Assembly (NCBI GenBank): GCA_902625725.1
Contig: CACOCY010000004.1
Location: forward strand, 100,001-157,250
Source of the DNA: an uncultured SAR116 cluster alpha proteobacterium
GTDB lineage: Bacteria > Pseudomonadota > Alphaproteobacteria > Puniceispirillales > Puniceispirillaceae
Direction of reading: 5' to 3'
DNA length: 57,250 bases
Below, piece by piece: positions 34,909 through 44,558 of this stretch. Under the pieces are notes generated by a model. The model worked only from the letters and a program-made list of their open reading frames with translations, made no database searches and was not told the origin of the DNA. The position numbers were made by a program, and so were the translations under genes. Numbering within the stretch: position 1 is the first letter of the stretch; every line of letters begins with the position of its first letter.

Positions 34909-35301
34909 GAAGAATATTCAAACTAAAAGGGTCATTTTTGTAATTCAACTGTCGTGTATAAAAAAATAAAAAATTTCCCAAGCTTAACAGCTTAATTAAA
35001 CAATCAAAAATTATATGTAAATTTAACAAAAATAACGCACGCATAAAATTTACTTTTTTTTGATTATGTTTCAATTTATTAACATTTAAAGAAAAAACGC
35101 TTAAAAAAATTACAATTTAAAAAACATTAATATAAATGTTGTTTTTTGTACATTTTTTGAAAAAGAGACTTATATTATCTTCAAAGAATGTGTTTTTAAA
35201 GTAGTAAATTCAAAATATTTAAGCAAAATGTTTCAACAAAATGGTAGACAATACTTTGTTTGCAAACATTGTATTGTGTATTAGATTTGGGAGAAGAAAA
35301 C
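34909..35301. other. AT-rich intergenic region before the RND exporter
   Basis: About 390 bases of extremely AT-rich DNA with many A and T tracts between divergent genes. It could be curved and act as a promoter/UP-element region. No ORF with a ribosome site, strong palindrome or RNA gene was found. Confidence 0.4.
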
Positions 35302-38300
35302 GTGTCTAAAAAAACGCAGTTTTTCGATAAGTTTGCAGATTTTGTTGTCGGTAAACGTAGTTGGTTGGTTCCCTTAACGCTCGTTATCGCTTTTATAGTT
35401 TATGCAGGTATCCCAAATCTAAGACTTGATACTGACGGAAGGGTTTTTATGGGACCTAACAATCCTGATAAGCAAACTTTGGATTTGTTTGAACAGGAAT
35501 TTGCAAAAGACGATAATTTAAATATTCTTTTTATTCCTAGTGATGGAGTAATATTTTCACCAAAGAATCTTCAAATAATTGATGCTTTAACTGAAGATGC
35601 TTGGAACTTGCCATATGTAAGGCTTGTAAACTCAATTACCCGTTTTCAAAATACTTACTCAGAAGATGATATGCTTATCGTTGAGGATCTGATACCTGAC
35701 CCCTACTCAGTAACTGAAGACGAGGCCTTAAAGGCGAAAAAGATTGCCCAATCCCGTATCGAAATACAACGTTCTCTAATAAATGATGATGCGTCCATCT
35801 CTGCAATAAGTATAATTTTCAGACTACCTGGTTTGGATTTAGCTAGTGAAATTCCGGCCATCATGTCTGAAGCAAACCCATTAATTAAAAAATATCGTGA
35901 AGACTACCCTAATGTTAATTTTCAAGTGACAGGGTCCGTTCCAATTGGAGAGGCATTTGCAGAGGCCAGTCAAAAAGATGGACAGAGCCTTACACCAGCA
36001 ATGCTAGTAGCCATGTTGTTTATTGTCGGGTTACTTTTGAAAACGGCTTTAGGTGTATTCTCCATACTTCTTATATCTGTTTTATCTGCATTAGTATCGT
36101 TGGGAGCACTTGGTTGGAGCTTTATACCCCTGAATTCTGCTACTGCAGTCGCCCCACTAATGATAATTACATTAGCAGTCGCCAGTACAGTTCATATTCT
36201 TTCTTCAGTGAGACAAACAATGCTTGAAACAACGGACAGGAAGATATGGGCTAAAAAAGCTATTTCTGACCACGGATTAGCAATTTCTGTAGCTGTATTC
36301 ACAACAGCGATAGGCTTTTTGTCGCTTAACTTTTCTATTTCACCCCCTTTTAGACAGCTAGGAAATATGGTTGCTGCTGGCATGGTCGGAATTTGGGTGT
36401 TCACTATGTTTTTACTTCCAGCATTGATATGCTGGATGCCCATCAGGCAAGCGAAAACATCAGCATTCACGGATGGTTTAATAATGACATTATGTGAATG
36501 GGTTATCCGGAATCAAAAGAAACTTCTTATTTTTATTCCCATTGTTGTTATCTGTTTTATAGCGGGTATTACACAGATAAAACTCGAAGATGATTTTATA
36601 AGATATTTTGATGAGCGTTTTGAAATAAGGCAGGCCAATGATTTTTATGAAGACAATATTGGCGGATTGAACGTGATGGAGTACGCCGTTGAGACTGGCA
36701 TTGAAAGTGGAATAAACTCTATCGATTATTTACAAAAAGTGGAGTCATTCACCTCTTTTTTAAGAGGCCAACCTGAAATCAGCAATGTTCGTTCAATAAC
36801 CGATATTATAAAACAGCTCAACCAAAACATGAACAGTGATGATACTAGATTTTATAGGCTTCCAAATACTGACGAAGAGGCATCTCAATATCTATTCCTA
36901 TATGAATTATCGCTTGGTTATGGAATGGATTTAACAGATCAGATAAATGTGGATAGATCTGCGGTTAGAATTACTGCTTACGTTCCAAGAACAACAACAG
37001 CCGAGCTTCAAGAATTAGATTTAAGGGTCCAAAACTGGTTTAAAAAAAATGCGCCTGAGTTGCAAAGTCCTGTCACAGGCCAAACTCATGTTTATACTAT
37101 GATATCTGCTAAAGATGTTCCTGCGATGCTTCAGGGAACCACTCTAGCTTTGATTTTTATATCAGGAGTTATTTTGCTTGTTTTGAGAAATATAAAATTA
37201 GGATTTATCTCTTTGATACCAAATCTAGTACCTGCAGCGATGGCGTTCGGTTTGTGGGGCTATAGTGTGGGTTCTGTAACCCTAGCAGTTTCAATCGTCG
37301 TGGCAATGACATTAGGAATAGTTGTGGATGATACAGTTCATTTCATTTTAAAATATGCAGATGCAAAGAAAAAAGGAGCTTCTGCGGAAGATGCAGTTCG
37401 TCATGCTTTTCAGAAAGTAGGCATGGCGCTAACAATTACCTCGTTCGCGCTAGTGGTTGGTTTTATCATTCTTGGTCAATCGGGTTTTGCTGTGAATCGG
37501 GATTTAGCAAGACTAACCGCTGTAACGCTTACAGCAGCCTTATTTATAGATTTTCTGTTCCTACCACCATTATTAATTTGGGTTGAAAAAATGAAAAAAG
37601 ATTCTTTAGTTAAAAATGTTAAACCATTATTGCCCGTTGCATGCCTTTTATTGTTTCCAATTATATTATCGATTAAGCCAGTTTTTGCCTCAAATGAGAA
37701 AGGTTTGCAAATAGCTGAAGAGACCTCGAAAAGGGATGATGGATTTATAAATTTTACTGTGGAAGGGCAGATGATTTTAAAGAATAAAGCAGGTAAAGAA
37801 AGTATAAGAAGATTTAAAACAACTACCTTAGAAAATCCGGACCCAAAAGAGGGAGATAAAGGTATTATTGTTTTCCTAGAGCCAAGAGACGTTAAAGGTA
37901 CCTCTTTATTAACTCATTCAAAAATAGAACCTGAAGACGACTCTCAATGGATTTTTCTTCCCGCAATAAAACGTGTCAAACGAATTTCATCATCAAATAG
38001 GACTGGAAAGTTTGTTTCGTCTGAATTTTCCTATGAAGACCTAGGTTCTGAGGAGGTTATGGATAACGAACACATATGGATATCAGACTTACCCTGCCCA
38101 ACAAACATCGAGCTCACTTGTGCAAAAGTTGAAAGCCGACCAAAAAACCCTCGTTCTGGTTATTCAAAGAGAGTGTCATACACGGATTTGGATCAATATC
38201 GAGTCCATAGAATTGAATTTTATAATCGTAGAGGTGATCTGGAAAAAATACTTACATTCACTGACTTCAAACTTTACTTGCAACAATATTGGAGAGCACA

Positions 38301-38427
38301 TGAGATGGAAATGGAAAATATTCAAACTGGAAAGTCCACAACGCTCTCGTGGGACGAATATAAATTTCGTGTAGATATATCAGAGCGTGATTTCACACCT
38401 CAGGCACTTGAGCGTTCTTCAAGATAA
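35302..38427 (+). CDS. RND/MMPL-type exporter fused to a LolA-like lipid-carrier domain
   Basis: Start set at GTG 35302 behind GGGAGAAG; the frame opens 14 codons earlier without support. The 1041-residue product has two MMPL repeats: a helix at about 20-38, a periplasmic domain, helices at about 225-390, a second periplasmic domain and helices at about 610-760. GIVVDDTVHF is a typical MMPL motif. From about residue 790 it continues into an outer-membrane lipoprotein-sorting (LolA-like) domain. Between them, from M764, lies a sequence that looks exactly like a signal peptide (PLLPVACLLLF, ending near PVFASN). So the two parts may be one chain or two products. Confidence 0.85.
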   Translation: MSKKTQFFDKFADFVVGKRSWLVPLTLVIAFIVYAGIPNLRLDTDGRVFMGPNNPDKQTLDLFEQEFAKDDNLNILFIPSDGVIFSPKNLQIIDALTEDAWNLPYVRLVNSITRFQNTYSEDDMLIVEDLIPDPYSVTEDEALKAKKIAQSRIEIQRSLINDDASISAISIIFRLPGLDLASEIPAIMSEANPLIKKYREDYPNVNFQVTGSVPIGEAFAEASQKDGQSLTPAMLVAMLFIVGLLLKTALGVFSILLISVLSALVSLGALGWSFIPLNSATAVAPLMIITLAVASTVHILSSVRQTMLETTDRKIWAKKAISDHGLAISVAVFTTAIGFLSLNFSISPPFRQLGNMVAAGMVGIWVFTMFLLPALICWMPIRQAKTSAFTDGLIMTLCEWVIRNQKKLLIFIPIVVICFIAGITQIKLEDDFIRYFDERFEIRQANDFYEDNIGGLNVMEYAVETGIESGINSIDYLQKVESFTSFLRGQPEISNVRSITDIIKQLNQNMNSDDTRFYRLPNTDEEASQYLFLYELSLGYGMDLTDQINVDRSAVRITAYVPRTTTAELQELDLRVQNWFKKNAPELQSPVTGQTHVYTMISAKDVPAMLQGTTLALIFISGVILLVLRNIKLGFISLIPNLVPAAMAFGLWGYSVGSVTLAVSIVVAMTLGIVVDDTVHFILKYADAKKKGASAEDAVRHAFQKVGMALTITSFALVVGFIILGQSGFAVNRDLARLTAVTLTAALFIDFLFLPPLLIWVEKMKKDSLVKNVKPLLPVACLLLFPIILSIKPVFASNEKGLQIAEETSKRDDGFINFTVEGQMILKNKAGKESIRRFKTTTLENPDPKEGDKGIIVFLEPRDVKGTSLLTHSKIEPEDDSQWIFLPAIKRVKRISSSNRTGKFVSSEFSYEDLGSEEVMDNEHIWISDLPCPTNIELTCAKVESRPKNPRSGYSKRVSYTDLDQYRVHRIEFYNRRGDLEKILTFTDFKLYLQQYWRAHEMEMENIQTGKSTTLSWDEYKFRVDISERDFTPQALERSSR

Positions 38428-38456
38428 TACGAATTTTTAAGTCAGTGAAATAACTA

Positions 38457-39653
38457 ATGCATATTTATTCATTCTTTATTTTTATTGCGTTTCATATTTC
38501 TGCGTTAAATATGGCTCATGCGTTCGATTATTTTGAGCAATATGGAAATTCTGAATTAAAGGTAACCGGCTTCATTGAGGAGCCCTCCTATTCAGGTCAA
38601 AATGACATTTTCGTAACACAACAGATTGAACCCTCTTTTTTTATTGAGCAGGGTTCTATGGAAACACTCGTTAAGCCTCGAATAAGAGTTGGGAATAATG
38701 GTGCGGGTAGAGCAGATTTAAGTGAAGCTCATGTATCTTTTAGTAATCAAAATTACGACTTTCGAATCGGTTCAATTATAGAGTTTTGGGGAAAAACGGA
38801 GAGCTATAATCCAAGTGATATTGTAAATAGTTACGATTATACTTCTGGATTAGCTAATTCTGAAAAATTAGGAGCGCCAGCTTTTAAGCTGTCATCTGAA
38901 ATTTTTGATGGTTATGCTTCTTTTTTCTTATTTCCTCTCTTTGTAGAAAATACCTACCCAGGGCTATCGTCAAGACAAAGACTTCAAACATTGGTAAGTA
39001 ATGATGTAGCAAATTTCGCCAATAACGCGTCTGGAAATGACAATAGCTTTGCTCTCAGATATGAAGGTTATTATGAAGATTTAGATTATGGTGTAAGTTA
39101 TTTTGATGGCATTTCACGTGAGCCATTTTTTATACTCGGGCCCGATGCACGTCTTTTGCCAGAATATGCTCCAATTCATCAGATAGGAATTGATGTGCAA
39201 TATTTACTTGGCGATTTAGCATTTAAAACTGAAATGGTTAACCGTTCTGGTCAGCGTAATGTTAATGGGGTTCTGAAAAATTATAATGCTGGTGTGTTTG
39301 GTTTAGAGCAAAGTATATATGGCATTAAAGATAGTGAATATGATTTAATTCTAATTGGCGAAATTGCAGTCGATAGTAGAGGAAGAAATAGTCATACACC
39401 TTTCCAACGGGATTTATCGGCGGGAGGAACAATTCTTTTTAATGATATTGACGATAGCGAACTTAACTTATTTTTTACGCGAGATTTATCTTATACCTCT
39501 ATGTCGACTAACTTTTCTTATTCTACGAGATTGAACGATGTATTTACAATTGAGACAAAGTTAAATTTATTTTCAAATTTTGAAAAAGACTCAAGTCAAG
39601 CACCTTTAGTACAAGACAGCAGCGCCAGCATCACAATTAATTATAATTGGTAG
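38457..39653 (+). CDS. Outer-membrane beta-barrel protein
   Basis: A 398-residue protein with a signal peptide (cleavage near NMAHAFDYF) and alternating hydrophobic/polar strands throughout. It ends in the aromatic ITINYNW, the usual signal for outer-membrane insertion. The early part resembles barrel proteins often encoded beside MMPL plus LolA-like pairs, which suggests a three-part lipid or hydrophobic-compound export route. It starts 30 bases after the fusion gene, without a strong ribosome site. The specific barrel family is not identified. Confidence 0.8.
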   Translation: MHIYSFFIFIAFHISALNMAHAFDYFEQYGNSELKVTGFIEEPSYSGQNDIFVTQQIEPSFFIEQGSMETLVKPRIRVGNNGAGRADLSEAHVSFSNQNYDFRIGSIIEFWGKTESYNPSDIVNSYDYTSGLANSEKLGAPAFKLSSEIFDGYASFFLFPLFVENTYPGLSSRQRLQTLVSNDVANFANNASGNDNSFALRYEGYYEDLDYGVSYFDGISREPFFILGPDARLLPEYAPIHQIGIDVQYLLGDLAFKTEMVNRSGQRNVNGVLKNYNAGVFGLEQSIYGIKDSEYDLILIGEIAVDSRGRNSHTPFQRDLSAGGTILFNDIDDSELNLFFTRDLSYTSMSTNFSYSTRLNDVFTIETKLNLFSNFEKDSSQAPLVQDSSASITINYNW

Positions 39654-39671
39654 ATAATTTTGCGAGCTTAT

Positions 39672-40367
39672 TTATGTTCTGGCCGCTTCAAAAGCTGACC
39701 AGGCTTCCTCAAACTTTTCAATATCAAAATCATCCTTTTTAGTTGGAATTAAAATTAACTGCTCTGTTTTAAGTAATTTTTGGATGGAGGCTTCCAAAAC
39801 ATCTATCACACCTTTTGGAATAACCACAGCGCCATGCCTGTCAGCATGTACTAAATCTCCATCATTTACTATCAAAGAGAAAATAGAGACGGAACATCCA
39901 ATTTCTTTTACATGTACAAAACCATGGCTGGGCCCTATAGAACCTGCAAGAACGGGAAAGCCCTCAGCTAGGTCGCCCAAGTCACGCATTACTCCATTTG
40001 TAAATGCACCACTTAATCCAAACCCTCTATGTATATTAGTATTAACTTCCCCCCAAAAAGCACCTACGCAATTAGGAAAATCAATATCTTCAATCACCGC
40101 AATTGATGGACTATCCCCTGAGGCCATATGCCGGTAATAAGAAAGGCGACGTTTTTTTATTATCTCGGTCGTCTCAGTTGGTGGACTAGTAGCAGCAATT
40201 TTTGCTGTTCTAGCATAACCACAAATTGGTTTTGCTTTGGGATTTGAGTGAATCATAGTACCTTTGGTGAATTCGTTAAATCCGCGCCCTCCTTGTGCCA
40301 CTTCTATCGCATTGCATACAGTGGGGGTATCTACGGTTTGAAGAAGTGAGAAAAGTGATTTTTTCAT
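39672..40367 (-). CDS. RraA-like aldolase/lyase
   Basis: A 231-residue protein of the RraA/HMG-aldolase family (formerly called dimethylmenaquinone methyltransferase). The metal and substrate residues R128 and D129 appear in GAFTNGVMRDLGDL, and the family motif GDLVHADRHGAVVIP is near the C-terminus. Enzymatic members cleave 4-hydroxy-4-methyl-2-keto acids or decarboxylate oxaloacetate. As the distal gene of the LacI-controlled cluster, 61 bases after the MetE-like gene, it may perform the final carbon-carbon cleavage of the pathway. Confidence 0.88.
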   Translation of the reverse strand: MKKSLFSLLQTVDTPTVCNAIEVAQGGRGFNEFTKGTMIHSNPKAKPICGYARTAKIAATSPPTETTEIIKKRRLSYYRHMASGDSPSIAVIEDIDFPNCVGAFWGEVNTNIHRGFGLSGAFTNGVMRDLGDLAEGFPVLAGSIGPSHGFVHVKEIGCSVSIFSLIVNDGDLVHADRHGAVVIPKGVIDVLEASIQKLLKTEQLILIPTKKDDFDIEKFEEAWSAFEAART

Positions 40368-40428
40368 GTTTGTTCTCTATCCAATGTGCTGATGTTTTAT
40401 AAATTTTATTTTGAAGGTTAGATTTTAT

Positions 40429-41556
40429 TTATTCTGATGCAATTGCAGCACCTTTGGAAAGGCTCTCCAGTTTGGCAAAAGCTATTTCCGGATCAACTGC
40501 GCCAAATCCAGCAAAGGTTCCAAAGCCACAATCAGATCCTGCTATCACACGTTCTCTACCAACGATATTTATAAAGCGTTCTAAACGCTGGGCAATTAAC
40601 TCTGGATGTTCAACAAAATTTGTTGTTGAATCAATTACCCCCGGTATGAGAATTTTATTTTCTGGAATCTCATGTTTTCTACTTTCAAATATTTTCCACT
40701 CGTGTGCATGGCGCGGATTAGATGTTTCAAAGAGTAAATAATCTGCGTTGACAGACATTAAAGTTGAAAAAACGCTATCCATCGATATGTCACAAATGTG
40801 AGGTCCTTCATAATTGCCCCAACATATATGAACCCTTATTTTTGATGGGTCAATGCCTTCAAGTGCATAGTTCAGTGCCTCTACATGGCTATTTGCTATC
40901 TTAATGAATTCGGAGTCTGATAGCTCGCTAAATAGCATGTGCCTCGATAACGCGAGGTCTGGACAGTCGATTTGCAAATCGAGTCCTGAATTCACGATTG
41001 CTTGATATTCATACTTTAAAGCCTCAGCAAGTGCTTGAAGATATTCTGCTCTAGTTGGATAAAAATTATTTTGAAGAAATAGAGAAATAACACCTGGAGA
41101 AGCTGCATTCATGAACCCATGGAGGTTATCATATTTTTTTGTTGCTAATGTCAAATTTGATATGTCTTTATTTAATTCAGTACTATCTATCTGTTTAACC
41201 TCTCCTGTACACATAGGTCGTGCATATTCAGGTGTGCCCCCGCTGTCAGCTAGTCTTTTCAAATAAGAGGGAAACCTCTTTAAGTCTGCAGGTGCGTTTC
41301 TTGGGCTGTCACCTGAAAACCCAGTGTATCTGTCTTTTACATATGTAGCATACGAAATTTTTGATGTCTCACCATCACTGACAATATCAATACCACATTC
41401 CTTCTGACGTAAAACGATCAAATCAACATGTTTTTTCATTACTTCGTCAAATTTTATAGCGTCAAAAGCTTGATTTCTCTCTCTAGCAAATAGTAAATCG
41501 GTTACTTCTTGGGATCGGGGCAGTGAGCCAACATGAGTTGTTAAAATATGTGCCAT
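40429..41556 (-). CDS. MetE C-terminal-domain-like protein (zinc-dependent)
   Basis: About 375 residues, resembling only the catalytic half of cobalamin-independent methionine synthase. It starts THVGSLPRSQEV. The zinc ligands are recognisable as H243 and C245 (RVHICWGNYEG), E277 (LLFETSNPRH) and C343 (AGSDCGFGTF). Stand-alone members include epoxyalkane:CoM transferase and unknown enzymes that activate a thiol or cleave ethers. The start overlaps the cupin stop (TAATG) and has GAGAGAGAC upstream. The context suggests a catabolic, not methionine-biosynthetic, role. Confidence 0.85.
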   Translation of the reverse strand: MAHILTTHVGSLPRSQEVTDLLFARERNQAFDAIKFDEVMKKHVDLIVLRQKECGIDIVSDGETSKISYATYVKDRYTGFSGDSPRNAPADLKRFPSYLKRLADSGGTPEYARPMCTGEVKQIDSTELNKDISNLTLATKKYDNLHGFMNAASPGVISLFLQNNFYPTRAEYLQALAEALKYEYQAIVNSGLDLQIDCPDLALSRHMLFSELSDSEFIKIANSHVEALNYALEGIDPSKIRVHICWGNYEGPHICDISMDSVFSTLMSVNADYLLFETSNPRHAHEWKIFESRKHEIPENKILIPGVIDSTTNFVEHPELIAQRLERFINIVGRERVIAGSDCGFGTFAGFGAVDPEIAFAKLESLSKGAAIASE

Positions 41557-42518
41557 TATCTGTCTCTCTCTAACCAAGTTGGACCCGCGGTATCATCTGT
41601 GTTACGAACTCGATATAAACTTGCTTCGCCAGACATGGATGGCTCTAGTTTATAGTTACAATTTGGTTCAATTAACGCTGTATCACCTGCGTTTAAAATT
41701 TCTTTATGACCACTAAAACAGAGCCTCCAGTGCCCTTTTACAGGCATCAATACATCGAATTTATCTGATTTTATGGTATTCATTTGAGTAAATGAGGATA
41801 CGAAGCTGACCTCAAATCCTGGTCTGTCAAATATTATTCCCTCATCCCCAATCACTGATACCTCTCCATCTTTAGAAAGAGCTAGTAGGTCGAGATAACG
41901 AGATACCCATCTGGGTACAATATCAGTAATTTTTGGTTCGCCCATGAGACTCAATGAAGCTTCATCCATAAGCTTTTTCGGATTAATACCGTCCGGAAGG
42001 CGCTCAGATTTTTTTGTGTCATATAATTTCCCATTTTCCCCAAGAATGAGCCCGTGTTCTCTCGCCTCCTCAATAACTTGGGGGGCCCAGATCACACCTC
42101 CCCCGGCATCGTTTCCTCCAAGGATTGCCATTATCATCGAATAGTCTGTACCTACGTTTTCAAACCCCCTAAACATTCCAGTAGGGATATTAAAAATATC
42201 GCCTGCTTCTAAAACAACTTCTCCAGTATTTCCCCATCTTCCCCAAAAAAATCGCCATCTTCCTGACAACACAAAGAAGACTTCTGCAGTGCGGTGGGTA
42301 TGAAGTGAGTTACGACATTTAGGTGGTTGACCAGCAGCACCAATATTGAAACCAGGCGTTTTTTTGATATGAACATGTTGGTCAGCTGCTTCAGAGACTC
42401 CACCACCGATAATAGTAAAATTTTCTTTTTTATCTGAACCAGGCGTATGCGCGTCGATAAATGCTGTGCGACATGGGATAAGTTCCCCATATCGTACAAT
42501 GTGAACTTTTTCTGTCAT
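41556..42518 (-). CDS. Cupin-domain protein
   Basis: A 320-residue protein with a conserved cupin metal site H73/H75/E79 (NSLHTHRTAEVFFVLSGRW) in the first half. A second barrel-like region follows around residues 215-300 (DVLMPVKGHWRLCFSG), so it is probably a bicupin. Such proteins act as dioxygenases, isomerases or sugar-binding regulators. Its start overlaps the preceding SnoaL-like gene (TAATG) behind a strong AGGGAGAGAG site. The function in this pathway is unknown. Confidence 0.82.
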   Translation of the reverse strand: MTEKVHIVRYGELIPCRTAFIDAHTPGSDKKENFTIIGGGVSEAADQHVHIKKTPGFNIGAAGQPPKCRNSLHTHRTAEVFFVLSGRWRFFWGRWGNTGEVVLEAGDIFNIPTGMFRGFENVGTDYSMIMAILGGNDAGGGVIWAPQVIEEAREHGLILGENGKLYDTKKSERLPDGINPKKLMDEASLSLMGEPKITDIVPRWVSRYLDLLALSKDGEVSVIGDEGIIFDRPGFEVSFVSSFTQMNTIKSDKFDVLMPVKGHWRLCFSGHKEILNAGDTALIEPNCNYKLEPSMSGEASLYRVRNTDDTAGPTWLERDR

Positions 42519-43492
42519 TACTCTCTCCCTTCGTGAAGATGAATCTGCTTCCAGATGGCAACATCATCAAACAATGTATATTCGTTTCGAAGTCCCCAAG
42601 GCCCGAATTCTGCGTGGCTTATTCCCATCACATATATATATGCGTTTGTCTGTTGCCCGAACCGACCGTGACCTTCATGTTTTCCAATTAATGACCATCT
42701 TATTGCAGCTCTAGGGGGTAAGAAAGGGTCCTCTCGACCAATCTTATGATGTATTGTAAATGCAGCAGACGGAAGAGCATTTCGAAACGACATCCAGAAT
42801 GTCTCAATTTCGGAAAAACTAACCGCCATTTTATTTTCTGGGTAATATCCTTTTCCGGCCCTATCATAATGTTGATGAATTATGTCACCTTTTCCACTCA
42901 TAATGGATGTTAGAATTTCGGCAAATAAATCTCCCCACTCATTATCATTGCCTTTTCCTTTGTAGGGTCCTGCCACATCTTGAGACGCTGTGAAAGGTTT
43001 AATACAATTACTGATTCCTCCTTCGTTTCGAATTTGTTGGTGTGCAAAATCAGCACTATTATATCCTAGTTGTTGGACAATGCCCCCAACGTCTCGAACC
43101 AACCATTCGTCATTGATTTGATTATTAATTGCATGACAATCTGCAATCACTCGGTAACTAATTCTTTTGCCAGTTGCTTCTCCAAAGCTACCTGCCTTTA
43201 GATGTGTTGCTGTAGAAAATATTCGATGAGAGGATAACATACCCTCCTTAGGAGAACCTGACCAAATAACGTCTTCTCCTAGAAGCTCTCTGTCCGGAAA
43301 TTCTGATAAAGTAGCAAGAGTTGCATCTATAACAGCTTTGTTTCCTATAATGATCGAGCTCGGAGAACGAACAGGGATATCATTTGAATAATAATTATTT
43401 AAGGTTTCAACTTTTTTCTCTTCCCAGATTTTGTGAGTAATACCAAGAATATAATCAGGAAAATTATTAAATTTAGGATCAAATCCCTTCAT
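42518..43492 (-). CDS. SnoaL/NTF2-like protein, divergent member
   Basis: A 324-residue protein with the start of a SnoaL-like polyketide-cyclase domain (YYSNDIPVRSPSSIIIGNKAVI). A second similar half follows at about residues 175-320 (IIHQHYDRAGKGYYPENK...). Sequence similarity to the other NTF2-like proteins of the cluster is only at the fold level. SnoaL-type proteins bind small cyclic compounds and catalyse aldol, isomerase or hydration chemistry. It overlaps the LacI gene by 14 bases. Confidence 0.75.
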   Translation of the reverse strand: MKGFDPKFNNFPDYILGITHKIWEEKKVETLNNYYSNDIPVRSPSSIIIGNKAVIDATLATLSEFPDRELLGEDVIWSGSPKEGMLSSHRIFSTATHLKAGSFGEATGKRISYRVIADCHAINNQINDEWLVRDVGGIVQQLGYNSADFAHQQIRNEGGISNCIKPFTASQDVAGPYKGKGNDNEWGDLFAEILTSIMSGKGDIIHQHYDRAGKGYYPENKMAVSFSEIETFWMSFRNALPSAAFTIHHKIGREDPFLPPRAAIRWSLIGKHEGHGRFGQQTNAYIYVMGISHAEFGPWGLRNEYTLFDDVAIWKQIHLHEGRE

Positions 43493-44558
43493 TTCTACCT
43501 ACTTTCTTTTTCCGAGTGGACGAACGAATTATCAGCTTTCCAGGTAGTTTAATTTCATTCTGTTTTATTAGCCTATTTTCCAGATAGCACATTAACAGAA
43601 AAACGGTCTTTTCAACCATTAGACTTACAGGTTGAGAAACAGTTGTAAGGTCATAGCTTGCTAATTTAGCAGGTGGTACGTTATCATATCCAACTATTCC
43701 AACATCATCAGGTATTTTTAGTCCAAACTCAAACCGCAAAACATCCATAACCATTAGGGCCATCGCGTCATTTGCTACGAAGATGGCCTCTGGTATTTTT
43801 GAATAATTAGCTAAGGTGCGAGCTGCGTTCTGTGCTTGTTCGTTTCTAAAATTTCCAACAGCCCTAGCGCTAATATTGAAACCATTCTCCTTGAGGTGCT
43901 GAGAAAAACCTGCTTCCCTATCGCGTTGAGTTGAGGCCCCTTCCCAACCAGCAATATATCCAAAAGAGCGAAACCCCTCTTCAATCAGATGTTGGGCTAT
44001 CAAACGCCCACCGAGATAATTATCGGTTGTGACTGATGCAAAAGAGGGGTGGTGTTGAATCCTGTTGAATTGAACAACTGGAATACCGGCGTTTTCACAT
44101 TTTTCAGTCAATGCGGAGGAGAGTGCTACAGATGCCGTAACTATTGCGTCTATTTGGTACTCCAATATTTCTTCAACCACCTTATCCACGTTTTTGGCAG
44201 TTTGTGCCACCATAAAAATAAGGACGTGGTACCCTTCTTTTTGTAGTGCGTTTGAGAGCCTTTCCACAACTTCTGGATAGAAATAATTATCCAAATAAGC
44301 TACCACCAAACCAATCATATGTGAGCGACCCGTCAGAAGAGAACGAGCAATTCTATTTGGTCTATATCCTAATTCCTTTGCGGCATTTTGAACTTTCTCC
44401 GCTGTTTTTGCTGATGCCGAGGCGCCCACTGTAAATACTCTACTAACAGCAGATTGGCTAACTCCTGCACGTTTTGCTACGTCTAAAGATGTTATTTTTG
44501 TTTGGTTGATATCGCTCACCGATTGTTTTGATTTCATAGTTGCGTTGTTTGTCATCAT
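43479..44558 (-). CDS. LacI-family transcriptional regulator
   Basis: A 359-residue regulator. The helix-turn-helix (TSLDVAKRAGVSQSAVSRVF) lies after an N-terminal extension of about 20 residues, followed by the hinge helix (RPNRIARSLLTGRS) and a periplasmic-binding-like sensor domain. It sits inside the operon rather than beside it, with overlapping neighbours on both sides, so it is co-expressed and probably autoregulated. The LacI-type operator at 50538-50561 is its likely site. The inducer would be the imported sugar or a metabolite. Confidence 0.93.
   Translation of the reverse strand: MMTNNATMKSKQSVSDINQTKITSLDVAKRAGVSQSAVSRVFTVGASASAKTAEKVQNAAKELGYRPNRIARSLLTGRSHMIGLVVAYLDNYFYPEVVERLSNALQKEGYHVLIFMVAQTAKNVDKVVEEILEYQIDAIVTASVALSSALTEKCENAGIPVVQFNRIQHHPSFASVTTDNYLGGRLIAQHLIEEGFRSFGYIAGWEGASTQRDREAGFSQHLKENGFNISARAVGNFRNEQAQNAARTLANYSKIPEAIFVANDAMALMVMDVLRFEFGLKIPDDVGIVGYDNVPPAKLASYDLTTVSQPVSLMVEKTVFLLMCYLENRLIKQNEIKLPGKLIIRSSTRKKKVGRNEGI

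Noticed and set aside
40429-41556. Methionine synthase metE
   Set aside because: The protein has only the catalytic half, and the catabolic context does not fit methionine biosynthesis.
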